Source: Pseudeuparius sepicola (taxonomy: Eukaryota; Arthropoda; Insecta; Coleoptera; Anthribidae). From it: DNA of 64,000 bases. This document shows, piece after piece, positions 12,021-23,146 of this stretch. Where the stretch lies: the NCBI GenBank assembly GCA_963920635.1, contig OY987308.1, positions 22,473,096 through 22,537,095 of the forward strand. The letters are read 5' to 3'. Under the pieces are notes generated by a model. The model did no database searches and was not told the origin of the DNA. It saw only the letters and a list, made by a program, of their open reading frames with translations. Position 1 is the first letter of the stretch; each line of letters starts with the position of its first letter. The position numbers and the translations under genes were made by a program.

Positions 12021-13047
12021 GATATCTAACTGGAAAATTCGTATGGGGCTCAGAATAAGTAAGTCTCAACACATCAAATTAAATACGTCGAGTTCCAACG
12101 TTTGAACGGATATTTTAGTAACTCCATATAAAATTCTTGTTAAAGTGCATTCCTCTGGTTTTTGTTAGATGGCTATTTGATCGCGAGAAAATTGAAAATT
12201 ACGACCTGTCCTTGCTTTCAACGCGAAATTTCATTAAAGTTAATTCAATAGGCGTCTAATTTCGAACTTTACTCTGCACCAAAAAGAGACGCTTTTTTTC
12301 ACTATGCCAAGCTCTATAAACTTTAGAAACTTCACATGAGACCATCTGTAGAATACTGTTCCCGTTTTAATTTTTGGATTTCTGGATATCAGCCACTGTC
12401 CAATATATAGCAGAAGACGCATGTTGGAGATATTGTTATGTTGCAGGGGTTGCCGAGTTGTATAGAACTGTTCATGTTCTTATTTCTGGATACCAGTCAC
12501 TCCCCAACAAATCAGAACAACCTTGGAAGCGATTTCAACAATAACTGTCCAAATTCGGTTACAACATATTTATTCTTAGTCTTCAAACGAATGCTCCGCC
12601 ATGCTCTGTAACTGGCCAAAACTATTCCTCTGCTCTGAAATTTGCACAGAAATCCCGTTCTTATCTTTTACTTACTTTCAGGGCCAATTCCCAGCATATA
12701 CCAATATACTAGAATATTCTTGGCCAATGACAGATTTACAAATCATAAAATTCTAGAGCATTTCTAGAAATCCTATGGAAGCTCTACAGGAAAAATTAGT
12801 AACAATTGGATTTTTGGTCGCGGCGGATCTTCGTTCTATCACTTTACAGGTGCAGTTTCTGGCAGACCTCTTCATGAACCAGCTGAAGACGTTCCCTCGT
12901 TCCCTCACTGTGTCCTAGGTATATATAGTCATCAGTGGATTCTGGGTATGCTGGGTGGCCAGTTATAATGACAATAGGAAGTAGGATTCTTTTCATGTGG
13001 AGCTCATGAGTAATGAGATCTAGCTTCGATCTATGGGTACTATCAAA
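12021..13047. other. No gene seen
   Basis: Moderate GC. The texts around 12330-12400 and 15310-15400 share the phrase TTCTGGATTTCT with nearby similarity, suggesting a worn repeat. No coding recognised. Confidence 0.45.
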
Positions 13048-13311
13048 GAGGATACCAGAATATAGAGAGTTCGTCTTGTCAAATATGTCAAATGGAGCAC
13101 AACTTTAAAAGGTAATTAATCCATTGTAGGTCACAGTGGATCTTCCTTCCAAGTTTTAAGTTAATCTATAATAAATGAAGGACGCAGTCTACTTCATATA
13201 GTTTATCTGAACGATCTTATCGTGTGTGTGTGAAAAATTACGTAAAAGTTGGGCTCCATTTGACATATTTGACAAGATGAACTCTCTATATTCTGGTATT
13301 CTCTTTGGTAC
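13048..13311. repeat. Inverted repeat next to family C
   Basis: AGAGGATACCAGAATATAGA (13050) is mirrored at 13285-13311, with arms of about 60 bases around a 140-base loop. Confidence 0.7.
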
Positions 13312-13602
13312 TATAGACCAAAATACGTTCTCTTTTGCACCATCTGGAATTACCTTCGAATAAAGAACCCCAGGAAGGAGCAAATTTGGGCTTAACGCTC
13401 GACCGGGACAGTCTCTGCATATGGCGGGAAGCCGCACACCTTTGAGTTGTTTCGACAAACTAATCGAGGCAGAAAACCTCATTTATCGTGAAATCAATAC
13501 CTACAATACAGGCAAAAAATTATAAGGCACGTTTATGTTATTAAGTTTAGGAATCCTTGATAATATAGCAGTTCTAATGTTAAGATTGTAATTATGAAGA
13601 AC

Positions 13603-14301
13603 TAGGTAGAGGAAAGTCGCTTAATATGGGGTACATTTTTGTAATCCCCCTAAAAGTTAAGCGTTTTTAAAAGAATCAACGTAACATTTTGCAAAATTGG
13701 ACTTCGTCCCTTACGCAACCTGATTGTCTACTTGAAACTATAATTAAAATTCTAACTTTTTCGTTTTTTGCTTTTAAACTTTTTTAGGCAACTACCCCAT
13801 ATTAGGCAACTCTATCCCTAATATGGGGTACTTCTATTTCCTAATATGGGGTACCTAAGAAATGATTAAAATTGGTGTTTAAATAAAATACCTATGAAAA
13901 TAACACGGGTAAGTATGACATTTTTGGTGTTATTTTAAAAACAAAACAAATTATCAAAAAATAATTCTTTAAAACAATTATAAAACTATTTAAATATTCA
14001 ATTCGAACATAATATTTTTTTCTCCATTTCCATAACACGATTGACGATTGAATTTTCCATGTCAACGGAAAAACAGGTTTCCGTCCAAGACTACCGCATA
14101 AACAATATCTTCTGCTGCTCCATTCATTTTTACACTACAAGCTGATAATATAGCAGCTATCATATTTTTCGGATCCCAAGACTTTCTTTATTTTTTTGGC
14201 ATCTGAAATTAAAAAGGAAAGCCAAATTAAATTAAATGCAGCTTATTATGGGGTACCCCAAACTAGGATTAACAGAGTACCCCATATTAGGCAAAAAATA
14301 A

Positions 14302-14360
<59 letters not shown>

Positions 14361-14652
14361 AGAAAAGGTGATAATGGGCAAACACTCAAAGTAAACAAAA
14401 AGAAAAAACTAGTAACCGCATACACGTGTTTCATGCTATTTGGCAATCATCGGTACGGTGTAACATTAACCAAATCAAAAGATAGGCATGATTTGGGAAG
14501 CAACAAATGAAGTCCAGGCAGGAGCCAACAGCACATTTGCAGCTTCAGTCAGCACATCCCCTATTTTGGGGCTTGTACTAACATCGACACGGAGGCTGCA
14601 TTATCACCTTTTCTTGTAATTGTTACATTTACACTCGCTAATCTTACATCCT

Positions 14653-14713
<61 letters not shown>

Positions 14714-15007
14714 AACCAGTCTAAGCCAAAACTAGCCCATAATACACGTTTTGAACAACATGCAATAATTTAACTTACCTTTTTTGTAGCCAAATTCACA
14801 CGATTTTCTAGAAGCTGAAAATTTTCAATGCGCTCACTAATTTTGCTGGTCATGTTGTACTGGAACTGTAGCTATCTGCATCGCGAATGTCACTTCTAGA
14901 AGCTTAATATAGCTCCCACCAAATAGATGGCAGCACCTTAGATCCTGAGAAATTAAGGTACCCCATATTAGGGACTATCCCCATATTAGGTGACTTTCCT
15001 CTACCTA
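13603..15007. mobile_element. 1.4 kb TIR element nested in family C
   Basis: Ends are TA-GGTAGAGGAAAGTC and GACTTTCCTCTACC-TA. The motif TAATATGGGGTAC recurs at least six times in both orientations (13622, 13795, 13816, 13842, 14277, 14950, 14974), like subterminal transposase-binding sites. Uninterrupted family C copies read GTAGGTACCTACACAAACG at this point, which acts as an empty site. The core carries two (TA)n tracts. No transposase was seen. Confidence 0.72.
14304..14711. repeat. Inverted-repeat segment between two (TA)n tracts
   Basis: (TA)n at 14304-14358 and 14656-14711 flank a 300-base segment. Its ends mirror each other: ACAAGAAAAGGTGATAATG on the left, CATTATCACCTTTTCTTGT on the right. 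Parts recur at 43728-43790 and 44800-44855 around the Dong-like LINE. Confidence 0.7.
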
Positions 15008-15293
15008 CACAAACGCCTATGCCACTATGGTGCATGGCCTCAAAAGTTAACTTAAATTACAAAATTACTTACCGATGGATTATTATCGTCAAAAATTTTA
15101 GTTTTGGCAATCAGGGAAATACCACAAGCCGCACAGCTAAGCATAATAACTCGAAAAAGTAGCTAAATACTATCTATCACCGTGTGACATATCGAAATAT
15201 TGTGTCAAAATTTGGTTACTACTCATGGCGATTTCCGTCTCACATATTTTATAATACACATAGGACTTTGACTCCTTCTTGGGATTTTTTATT

Positions 15294-16329
15294 TAAAGTA
15301 AATTACACATTTTAGAAACCGCACACGAGACCAACTGTAGCATAATATTCGTGCTCTTATTTCTGGATTTCTAACAATCAGACACTCTTCAAGCACAGGC
15401 GGAATGTTGGAAACATTGTTCTATTGCGGGATTGCCCAATCGTAAGAATCCTGGAGGCGGAAGGAACTAAACGAGAATTCTTTTCGCAAGAGTTACAGAA
15501 CAATATGGGCTGGGGGTGTAAGGATCCCATACACTCTGGTTAAGTTTCCGACGTGTCCCCTACACGCATTCACCTACTGCACAGATTCACCGGCTCCCCC
15601 AGGCTTTTGGGTCGTTTCCTGGCGGTAATTATCCCTCTCCGGGATAGTTCATCCCTTATACGGAGTTGATTTTACGAAATTAAATTTTTAACGATCGCAC
15701 ACCAAGCCAGCTCGTTAAAGTCCGCTTGGTTTAATACGCTTTTGGCATGTCTAGAGATACCTTGCGTCGCTTTAAATGTAGAGGTTTTTAGTATTTCGGT
15801 TCTGTTGCTATTTTCGGCCTTCTATGTTGTAACTAGGACAGCATTATGCTTGTACCGTAGCTGCCGTCACCAACAATGTTGATCCAACGGTCGACTTATT
15901 ATTAGACAGTTTACACCTTTCAATAAAGGACCCCAAGTTTTGATATACTAAAATTAACTGGCTAAGCAAAAGCTTACCTACATATCGTAGGCTCTGCAGT
16001 GCGGCCCGAAAAAAAAACAGCTGAAAGGGGGAATTTGTAGGGGGATTACACGTACATTCCATTAAGCGCATAAAAAATTCACATGGCAAACTTAAGCGCC
16101 TACTATTTTCCCACGCGACTAAACCCCGCTGTAAAACATCATTATAACAACCATTTAGAGATCAAAGCCGTTATTCAAGCACCTACATAAATACTTACTG
16201 AAATACACTCATTATTTGATACTAAAAACACTTTGCACAATAGTCTTGTTAATGAATTCTGAACACTTTTTCCATATGAATCTAAAAAAAAATAACAACA
16301 GGGAGCATCAATAAATTCAAATTAGTCAA
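15294..16329. other. No gene seen
   Basis: 15460-15780 is GC-richer and not repeated in the window; otherwise unassigned. Confidence 0.5.
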
Positions 16330-16945
16330 ATGAATTTCAGAATAGGTCAAATGTTATTTAGAAAGTGTAATTTGTACTTCAGAACTCCTACTTGTAATTC
16401 AATAATTATTATTCTGTATTATATACTTTATATGTATATGATCTGTGTATATTTTATACATATTATATATACCTAACCCAACAAAATATATAATTTGAAT
16501 TTTTGGAACTCCCTCTATAAAGTGTTTTACAAGTGTTAATTTTGAATTACAAATTTCACTTTCTGAATTACAACTGGTGCTTTCTGAATTACATTTGATC
16601 TTTTCCGAAATATAATTGACGAATCTGAATTACCTTGCTGTAAATGCTAATCATTTACATAGGAACACCTTTTCCATAATATATATTTCAGAATAGGTCA
16701 AATGTAATTCAGAAAAGTTCACACGTAATTATTCAGAAAGCATCAGTTGTAATTTAGAAAGTGTCATTTGTAGTCAGAACTCCTACTTGTAATTTTTTCA
16801 CAAAACACTTAAATAAGAACTTATATAATAATTTAAATAATGATCTAAATAATAACTTAAATAATGACTTAAATAATAACTTAAATAAATTACACTTTCT
16901 GAATTACAACCGATGCTTTCTGAATTACATACGATCGTTTTGGAA
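16330..16945. repeat. Interspersed short repeats (AATTACAA / GAATTACA type)
   Basis: Blocks such as TTCAGAATAGGTCAAATG (16334, 16687), CAGAACTCCTACTTGTAATT (16380, 16776) and TTTCTGAATTACA (16558, 16907) recur in both orientations. 16815-16890 is a 12-bp tandem repeat (AATAACTTAAAT), giving the spurious Asn/Leu-rich frame. Confidence 0.75.
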
Positions 16946-17858
16946 ATACATCAGCAATTAAGTTCCACATTCATTATAAAAAGTTGAACTTCAATAATAA
17001 GAGAATGCGATATCTTCTGTTTTTAATAAGGGTTCATTAAGGTTCTCAAGACTCACTGAAAGCTTACTTCCATATTATCCAACTTTCTACACAAAACCCC
17101 ATTCTTTGGACCATCACACGTGGGGCATTGACTTAGTGTCCCAACTGATGCTATCGACCTGTAGGTAATGCTTTAACGCCAAAATTAATTGACGTTTCCG
17201 TTATTCATACACCCCCGTTATGTTGGGGCATTATTTGTCGCAGAAGGATATTATCCCACGAGCATTGATTCTGTGCACGGGTACGGCGGCTGGTGCGGAT
17301 TATTTGATTAAACTGTTACCTTCTAAGGACAAACAAACCCTGTCCCCACTTGCCTAGCATCGGTGATCAAGGACGATTCAGTTCAACCCTCATTCTGTTC
17401 AGTCGATTCAGGAAATAGTAGGGACCGATGGGGAAATTCTACGCTAGCAGTTCATATCCATCGACTTCCGTCATACGGAAAGCTTGTATCTGCAGTCGTG
17501 TTCGTATGTTATGTCACCGCGGACTCTGACGTTTGTATTGTTGTCGAGAATAATAATTGGCTGCAGTTAAGACTAAATATGCATTTTTAATGTTAATCTA
17601 GGCAGGATAATTTATAAGGTAATGTAATGTCTTGGTTCTCATTTTTTGCAAAATGGAAATTATTTTAAAATAAAGTACGAAATAGGTATCTACAAGATTT
17701 TTCTAATTAACTATGTTGAGAAATATCCCGCCACATTTTGGATCGATATTTTGATCGATATTTCCAATATCAGCTGTTTGAGATCCATTCAGAATTTGAA
17801 ATATAAAACTTTCTTGACAGCGGCGCTTTAAGGGACATGACGTCACAACCCTAGAAAA
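16946..17858. other. No gene seen
   Basis: 17100-17560 is GC-richer unique-looking DNA; the 75-codon frame at 17363-17590 has no recognised feature. Confidence 0.5.
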
Positions 17859-18791
17859 CGAGGCCTACGATAAAGACAGGCGCACAAAAATAACTTGACC
17901 GCCTTAGTCCGACGTTACATGTCATTTGTCATATAAATGAAAGCGGCAGCTTGGGTTTTGAGAAGTTTTAAATGTTTAAAGTGTTTTTAAACGTCTTAGT
18001 TTATATTTTAGAAACAAGTTTATGTCTAGTGCGCGTGTGTCCTGGCGTTCCCGTTGACCACGTTCGGGTTTCTGTATTTTGTATACACCATTCACCTTGT
18101 GCGAAATAAATCGGTGGACCCACGCCCTGATACGGTTCCTATTCGGCCTTTCACGCTGCCGATCAACTGGGACCTCGTCAATATTTACAGTATACTGAGG
18201 TGATTTTTCATTTTTATTTCGTAAAATATAACCTAAATACCAAATACTTTGTCTGTTTAAATTATATTTATACATATTACAAAAGCCAGGAAGAAAATAT
18301 CACCGTAACAACATTTGCTTTGCCTCGGGATGAAAATTTGCGCCAAAAATGGATTCGTCAAATTCCAACTGAGATTTAATTTCTAAAAAAACCCTTAAGT
18401 ATGTGTGGTTAACGCACGTTCAAGAAAGTGAAACTATTAAAGTGGACAAATGTGTTGTGGGAAGAAAATACCTATAGAGAATATCACCTAAGCTAAAGGA
18501 AGGTGCTGTCCCAACAATTTTTGAGAATGTGCCAAAATAATTGAGTGCAGTGCCGTTTAACTCTCAGCCCCAAACAGCTGAGGCAGGTTGAAAATTTCGA
18601 AAAAACAATTAGAGGAAGCCTGGATGCACAAAACCAATAATGTAATAGATGAAAGAAAACTCGCCAAATTGTTACGAAATTTGTTTTTTCTACTTATCTC
18701 CAAAAATGCCTTTTATTATATAGGACTAAGTTGGTCACGTGACTACGCGATTATGCATTAGCGCCATGGCCTGTCTTTATCGTTGGCCTCG
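17859..18791 (+). mobile_element. THAP-coding element, copy 1
   Basis: Terminal inverted repeats CGAGGCCTACGATAAAGACA (17859) and TGTCTTTATCGTTGGCCTCG (18791). The interior holds the decayed THAP frame (18314-18540) and an AT-rich remainder. P-element transposases start with a THAP domain, so a P-superfamily relative is possible. Flanking ~36-base segments on the two sides resemble each other (GACATGACGTCAC in both), which is longer than any normal target duplication. Confidence 0.68.
18314..18540 (+). pseudogene. Decayed THAP zinc-finger domain
   Basis: Frame 1 (18314-18379) reads FALPRDENLRQKWIRQIP, the THAP block before and including the invariant Trp. After a shift, 18403-18537 reads VWLTHVQESETIKVD and, past one stop, KLKEGAVPTIF, the conserved THAP end with its Pro. 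The Cys before xxH is now Trp (TGG for TGT/TGC). The N-terminal Cys pair was not found. A THAP domain binds DNA through a C2CH zinc site; this copy cannot fold. Confidence 0.72.
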
Positions 18792-19410
18792 GCTCTTTGG
18801 GGACATGACGTCACCCCCGTAGAAAATTAGACTTTAATATTTAATTTTAGCGTCGTTGACGATCAGGAAAAACATTTTGGGCTTTATTTTCAACACACCT
18901 ACCCGCCCATTACCGATAGCCGTCAAAGCACCCGTCTTCCATTGAAACTGTGTCCTATATCGATGACATTTCGTTAATCAACCCACCAGAAGAAAACGAC
19001 GGCCCTCGACGGAATATCTGGAGAAGCGAAGGTTTAATTATACGCCTGTACCTACCCTTGTCGCCGCCGTCGAATCCTTCTCCTTTGATATTATTTTATT
19101 TGAGGCAGGTTACATAATGTCCTCAACGCCAAGAAAATAGGAAGAATACCAGCCATTAGCGCGTCACCGTGGTAACATTGGAGGTATTGTGTTATCCGGA
19201 TTGATATAAGCGAGGAATAAGTTAATTTGGAGATCTTTCGCAGCTCGCGGGCTTTTGTTGTTGTTTTTCTTTGTGTTCCAAGCTTTCTACTGAACAAGGC
19301 GGAGAGTTCTCTTGTATACCTTGTTGCTTGGCGTACCATAGTATATGTAGAATCGGCTTGCTACACGAGAAAATTACTACCGGTACAATCTTATGGAAAT
19401 ACAAGTAGTG
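18792..19410. other. No gene seen
   Basis: Contains the right-hand GACATGACGTCAC segment (18802-18815) and GC-richer DNA to 19080. Overlapping frames on both strands near 19230-19580 are not credible. Confidence 0.5.
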
Positions 19411-20469
19411 CCACAACCTTCTCAAGCTTACAAGCCCTGTGCAAACATATGGCAACGCCGCAGCGGGACGGTTCAACGGGTCTATGCAGTATAGAGCAGT
19501 CTGCACTTTGGCATCGTTTATATTTTCTAATAAATGTTCAACCCTCTTTTTAATTATGATTAGATACATTTGTGAACTTTGTTTCAATAATTGGGTACCT
19601 AAGTAAGTAGGTACGTTTGTTTAACAGACAATAAAAACAGTAACAAGTAACAAAATATACACAGAAGTATAAGTATTTATAATAAGTACGATTCCTGGTG
19701 TGGATAGGTACATTTTCGACAAATAATATGGTAAATTTGGGCAAATAGAGGGGACTACATTTTGTTCTAAGTCTATCTTCCCTTATGGTAAAAAACTTTC
19801 ATAAAAATACAAACAACAAGCGAACAGAGAACAGCATGTTATGAAGGAGAGTAATCTCTTCTGATTGAAATGGCAGTTAGGGTCAATTTCATAATAAATT
19901 CAACTAAATTATCTTTTGACTTTAACATTAGGTAAATAACCTTTTGCAACCATACTAAACAATGGTTGGATTGTTAGAAAACTCCTTTAATTTTAAAGGG
20001 TACACTTTAGTTTGTCTAAGCAATTGGCCCTTAATCATTTCATTCTTAAATTTTCGTTCTTTGGAAAGCCCAAAACGAATACAAGTTGACCGCTTGCTGT
20101 CAAGCAAAGAAAACCTAGCTACTTCAAGTTATTATTACGATTTGACTTACAGACAGGAGGTAGTTCTAGCTTCCCTCGACGGTTCTAGGCACCTCGAGGC
20201 TTCGAACTTTTAGAGAAATGTTTCATTTTTTCTCAACAAAACAAATTTATAAAAAAGCTGTCGCCAGCACTTCGGGCTGTCTGTTTCCACCGAGAGACAC
20301 ACTGCCTAGTCGTAGCAATCTGGCGACGATAGCACTACCCGCACTACACAAATTAATTCTGGTAAATTTCTTGTAAAATCAACTGACAGGCAGAGTCAGG
20401 GCACGCGACGTGGACCCGCATCCCTTGTTGTCAGTTTTCTCTACTTCAGGGCTTCTCCTAGAGTCGGCT
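19411..20469 (+). repeat. ~1.06 kb dispersed direct repeat F, copy 1
   Basis: Collinear with 48760-49854 from CACACCTTCTCAAGC-type text to the CTTCAGGGCTT end. It contains AATAAATG (19529) and the segment GCACTTCGGGCTGTCTGTTT. No protein is recognised on either strand. It could be a solo LTR or a segmental duplication; no clear TG...CA ends were found. Confidence 0.72.
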
Positions 20470-21924
20470 TGGTAGTGCGTTTGTACGTTTTGTGCACAGT
20501 TTTAATTGATGCTCAACATATTTGGGCATTAGGTACATTGATATTTCAAATGAAGAAAATGATTGACATTAGAAATCAAAAAGTGAGTCAAAAGGGTAAT
20601 AAATTAACTTAGACCACGATGTTTTTATGATTACCGCAGAATATTTCGACATTTTTTGAGATTTCTGTGCAAACGTAAGAACCTACATTTACGATATGTT
20701 GTGCAACTGGCAACTGCGTACCTACCTTGACGAGCGAGCTTACCAACTAACGAGGTAGGGGTTTTAATATTTTTAATTTTTTTGTTGACTTTAATTTGTT
20801 TTAATTTCACATTCGTATTAAGCTTTCAATAAAGAATACCAGAAAGGAGCCAAAGCTCTATGTATATTATAAAATACGTGAGACGGAAATCGCCCTGTGT
20901 AGTAACCAAGTTTTGACACAATATTTTGATATCTGTCATGGTGATAGGTGTCAGTATTTAGATACTTTTTCGAGTAATTATGCCTAGCTGTGCGGCTTGT
21001 GGCACTTCCCTGACCGCCAAAACAAAAATGTTTGAGGATAATAACCCATCGGTAAGTAATTTTGTAATTTAAATTACCTTTCAAGGCCATGCACCAAAGT
21101 GGCATAGGCGTTTGGGTAGCTACCTACTTCTTCATAATTGTAAATTTAAAATTAGAATTGCTGTATTATCTAGGATTTCTAAACTTAAATACATGAATGT
21201 GCCTTATAATTTTTTGTACTGATTCCAAAAATAAGAATTACTGTAATTTTACACTATTTTAAATTAAACTTTGCGGACCAGCCTGATAAGTACCTGACAG
21301 TTACGGTAACTGACGCAAGCAGGAGGCATTGACCAGGGTAGTCCACAAAGTTTAATTTAAAAAAGTGGAAAATTTCAGTTTAAGAGAGGATTAAAACGTA
21401 ATCTAAAAAAGTTTGCCCTCCTATTCACCATTCCACCTCTAAACATAGTAAACAACCTCTGTCGTCCCACTATATTGCAACATTCTTTACGAAAATCTCA
21501 GTCATTATACCTAACGCAATTAATATCCAAGATCTAGGACACCGGAGGCATTTCGGTAATGCATTTGCCGACCCATAAAGTATTACGAATCCAGTCGTCG
21601 TAAACCGTAGCGCTTAAAACAATTCTGAGAATTTACAGCGCTGCGCGTACTTTGACCTAGCGAGGGTGCTTCGCAACTGGGCCGTTTAAGTTTTCCTGGT
21701 CGATTCCGCAAAGTACATACCTAACCCTAAGGTACTTCTTTTATCAATATCCTCACCTTCAGTGGGAAAATGTTGGTCCCACGCCTAAAAACATGTTTCA
21801 CTATTTCACATACCTACCTACTTTCAAAACTAAATTAATTTTAGTCCTTCTAACCTGTAATGTTGTGGTCCTAGTGCTCTAGTAAAAAAGCCCGGCGTTC
21901 AATTAATTGCAAAATAGCGTCGGC
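20470..21924. other. No gene seen outside the family C copy
   Basis: 21260-21360 holds a mirrored pair (AATTAAACTTTGCGGACC / CCACAAAGTTTAATT). 21530-21760 is moderately GC-rich. Nothing coding is recognised. Confidence 0.5.
20828..21225 (+). mobile_element. Family C MITE, 3' truncated
   Basis: Starts AATAAAGAATACCAGAAAGG. It contains the family core (GTGCGGCTTGTGGCACTTCC, GGTAAGTAATTTTGTAATTT, GCACCAAAGTGGCATAGGCG) and stops after TATAATTTTTTGTACTGATT without the right TIR. Confidence 0.8.
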
Positions 21925-22164
21925 CGAGGCCAACGATAAAGACAGGCCATGGCGCTAACGCATAATCGCATAGTCCTATATAATAAAAGGCATTTTTGGA
22001 GATAAGTAGAAAAAACAAATTTCGTAACAATTTGGCGAGTTTTCTTTCATCTATTACATTATTGGTTTTGTGCATCCAGGCTTCCTCTAATTGTTTTTTC
22101 AAAATTTTCAACCTGCCTCAGCTGTTTTGGGCTGAGTGTTAAACGGCACTGCACTCAAATATTT

Positions 22165-22395
22165 TGACACATTCCCAAAAATTGTTGGGACAGCATCTTC
22201 CTTTAGCTTAGGTGATATTCTCTATAGGTAGGTATTTTCCTCCCACAACACATTTGTCCACTTTAATTGCTTCACTTTCTTGAAAGTGTGTTAGCCACAC
22301 ATACTTAAGGGGTTTTTGAGAAATTAAATCTCAGTTGGAATTTGACAAATTCATTTTTGGCGCAAATTTTCATCCCGAGGCAAAGCAAATAATGT
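22165..22395 (-). pseudogene. Decayed THAP zinc-finger domain, second copy
   Basis: The minus strand carries the same blocks as the 18.3 kb copy: ALPRDENLRQK, then WLTHFQESEAIKVD, and an AVPTIF block near 22190. It shares the Cys-to-Trp change, so the decay began before the copies separated. The Trp of the first block is replaced by a stop (AAATGA). Confidence 0.68.
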
Positions 22396-22685
22396 TGTTA
22401 TGGTGACATTTTCTTCGTGGCTTTTGTAATATGTGTAAATATAATACAGACCCAGAAGTTGGTTCTTAGGTCATTTTTTACTAAATAAAAATGAAAACTC
22501 GCCTCAGTATACTGTAAATATTGACGAGGTCTCAGTTGATCGGCAGCGTGAAAGGCCGAATAGGAAACGTATCAGGGCGTGGGTCAACAACGAAAATCCT
22601 CAAGTACAGTACAACACTGATTTATTTCGCACAAGGAGAATGGTGAATACAAAATACACAAACCCGAACGTGGTCAACGGGAACG

Positions 22686-22867
22686 GCTTCCAGCCACCCG
22701 GGCCGTCTGAACTGGCGGATCTCCCGTAAGCAGTTCACGCTCCACTGTCAATTCCGGGGGGAGAATTCCCCTTACAGCGCTCACGCGTCGGCGCGAGCCG
22801 CACCAATACTACTGGACGGCACGGCTCCCACCCAGAGGCCAGAATAACACCTGGGCGGTTCCCCTCC
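22686..22867. other. GC-rich insert within THAP element copy 2
   Basis: About 180 bases present here and absent between AACGGGAACG and GCCAGGACAC in copy 1. Strikingly GC-rich for this window (CCACCCGGGCCGTC, GTCGGCGCGAGCCGC). No protein or RNA gene was recognised; it could be a short retroelement fragment. Confidence 0.55.
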
Positions 22868-23083
22868 GCCAGGACACACGCGCACTAGACACAAACTTGT
22901 TCCCAAAATATAAACTAAGACGTTTAAAAACACTTTAAACATTTAAAACTTCTCCATGGCCTGTCTTTACCGTAGGCCTCGAACGTCGGCCGACTTACGA
23001 TGACTCGCCCGCACGAGTTATCTGGCCTTGACTTTTAGGAGGCGTTGGTATCCCCCGATTACTATTCCTTCTCATTGTTCCAG

Positions 23084-23146
23084 GTGATCGTGCCGCCATG
23101 ACCGTCAGGACCGACCCGATTCGATCGTAATCGCCGACCCAACACC
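23084..23146 (+). other. RYa-R: 5' UTR part of RYa-R exon, after an upstream splice acceptor
   Basis: A pyrimidine-rich tract (CTATTCCTTCTCATTGTTCCAG) ends in AG at 23082-23083, 63 bases before the start ATG. It reads as a 3' splice site, so an upstream non-coding exon is implied. No donor or promoter could be assigned upstream. The THAP-type repeat ends only about 100 bases before this acceptor. RNA evidence would be needed to rule out a transcription start here instead. Confidence 0.6.
23098..23130 (+). CDS. Upstream ORF (10 codons) in the RYa-R leader
   Basis: ATG at 23098 with a fair context (GCCGCCATGA) opens a 10-codon frame ending TAA at 23128-23130, 16 bases before the receptor start. 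If the exon is transcribed as drawn, ribosomes would meet this uORF first, which could lower receptor translation. The peptide has no recognised feature. Confidence 0.45.
   Translation: MTVRTDPIRS

Larger units (their letters stand above)
13359..15293 (-). mobile_element. Family C MITE interrupted by a 1.4 kb element
   Basis: Terminal inverted repeats are AAAGAACCCCAGGAAGGAG (from 13363) and CTCCTTCTTGGGA (to 15286), within AATAAAG/TTTATT flanks. It is a reversed copy of the family seen at 20.8, 53.1, 55.1 and 60.0 kb. The family is split here at 13603/15007 by another transposon; without it the copy is about 530 bases, in line with the other copies. Confidence 0.75.
21925..22981 (-). mobile_element. 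THAP-coding element, copy 2 (reversed)
   Basis: Inverse copy of 17859-18791, with ends CGAGGCCAACGATAAAGACA and TGTCTTTACCGTAGGCCTCG. A CGTCGGC 7-mer lies on both sides (21918-21924 and 22984-22990), a possible imperfect target duplication. It has a ~180-base GC-rich insert (22686-22867) absent from copy 1. It ends about 100 bases before the RYa-R acceptor. Confidence 0.68.

Noticed and set aside
14196..14510. 104-codon frame with poly Tyr-Ile
   Set aside because: Produced by a (TA)n tract inside a non-coding element; the same applies to 27993-28184 and 28165-28494.
16761..16961. Asn/Leu-rich 66-codon frame
   Set aside because: A translated 12-bp AT-rich tandem repeat.
19411..20469. Solo LTR
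   Set aside because: No convincing TG...CA ends or target duplication could be fixed; kept only as a dispersed direct repeat.
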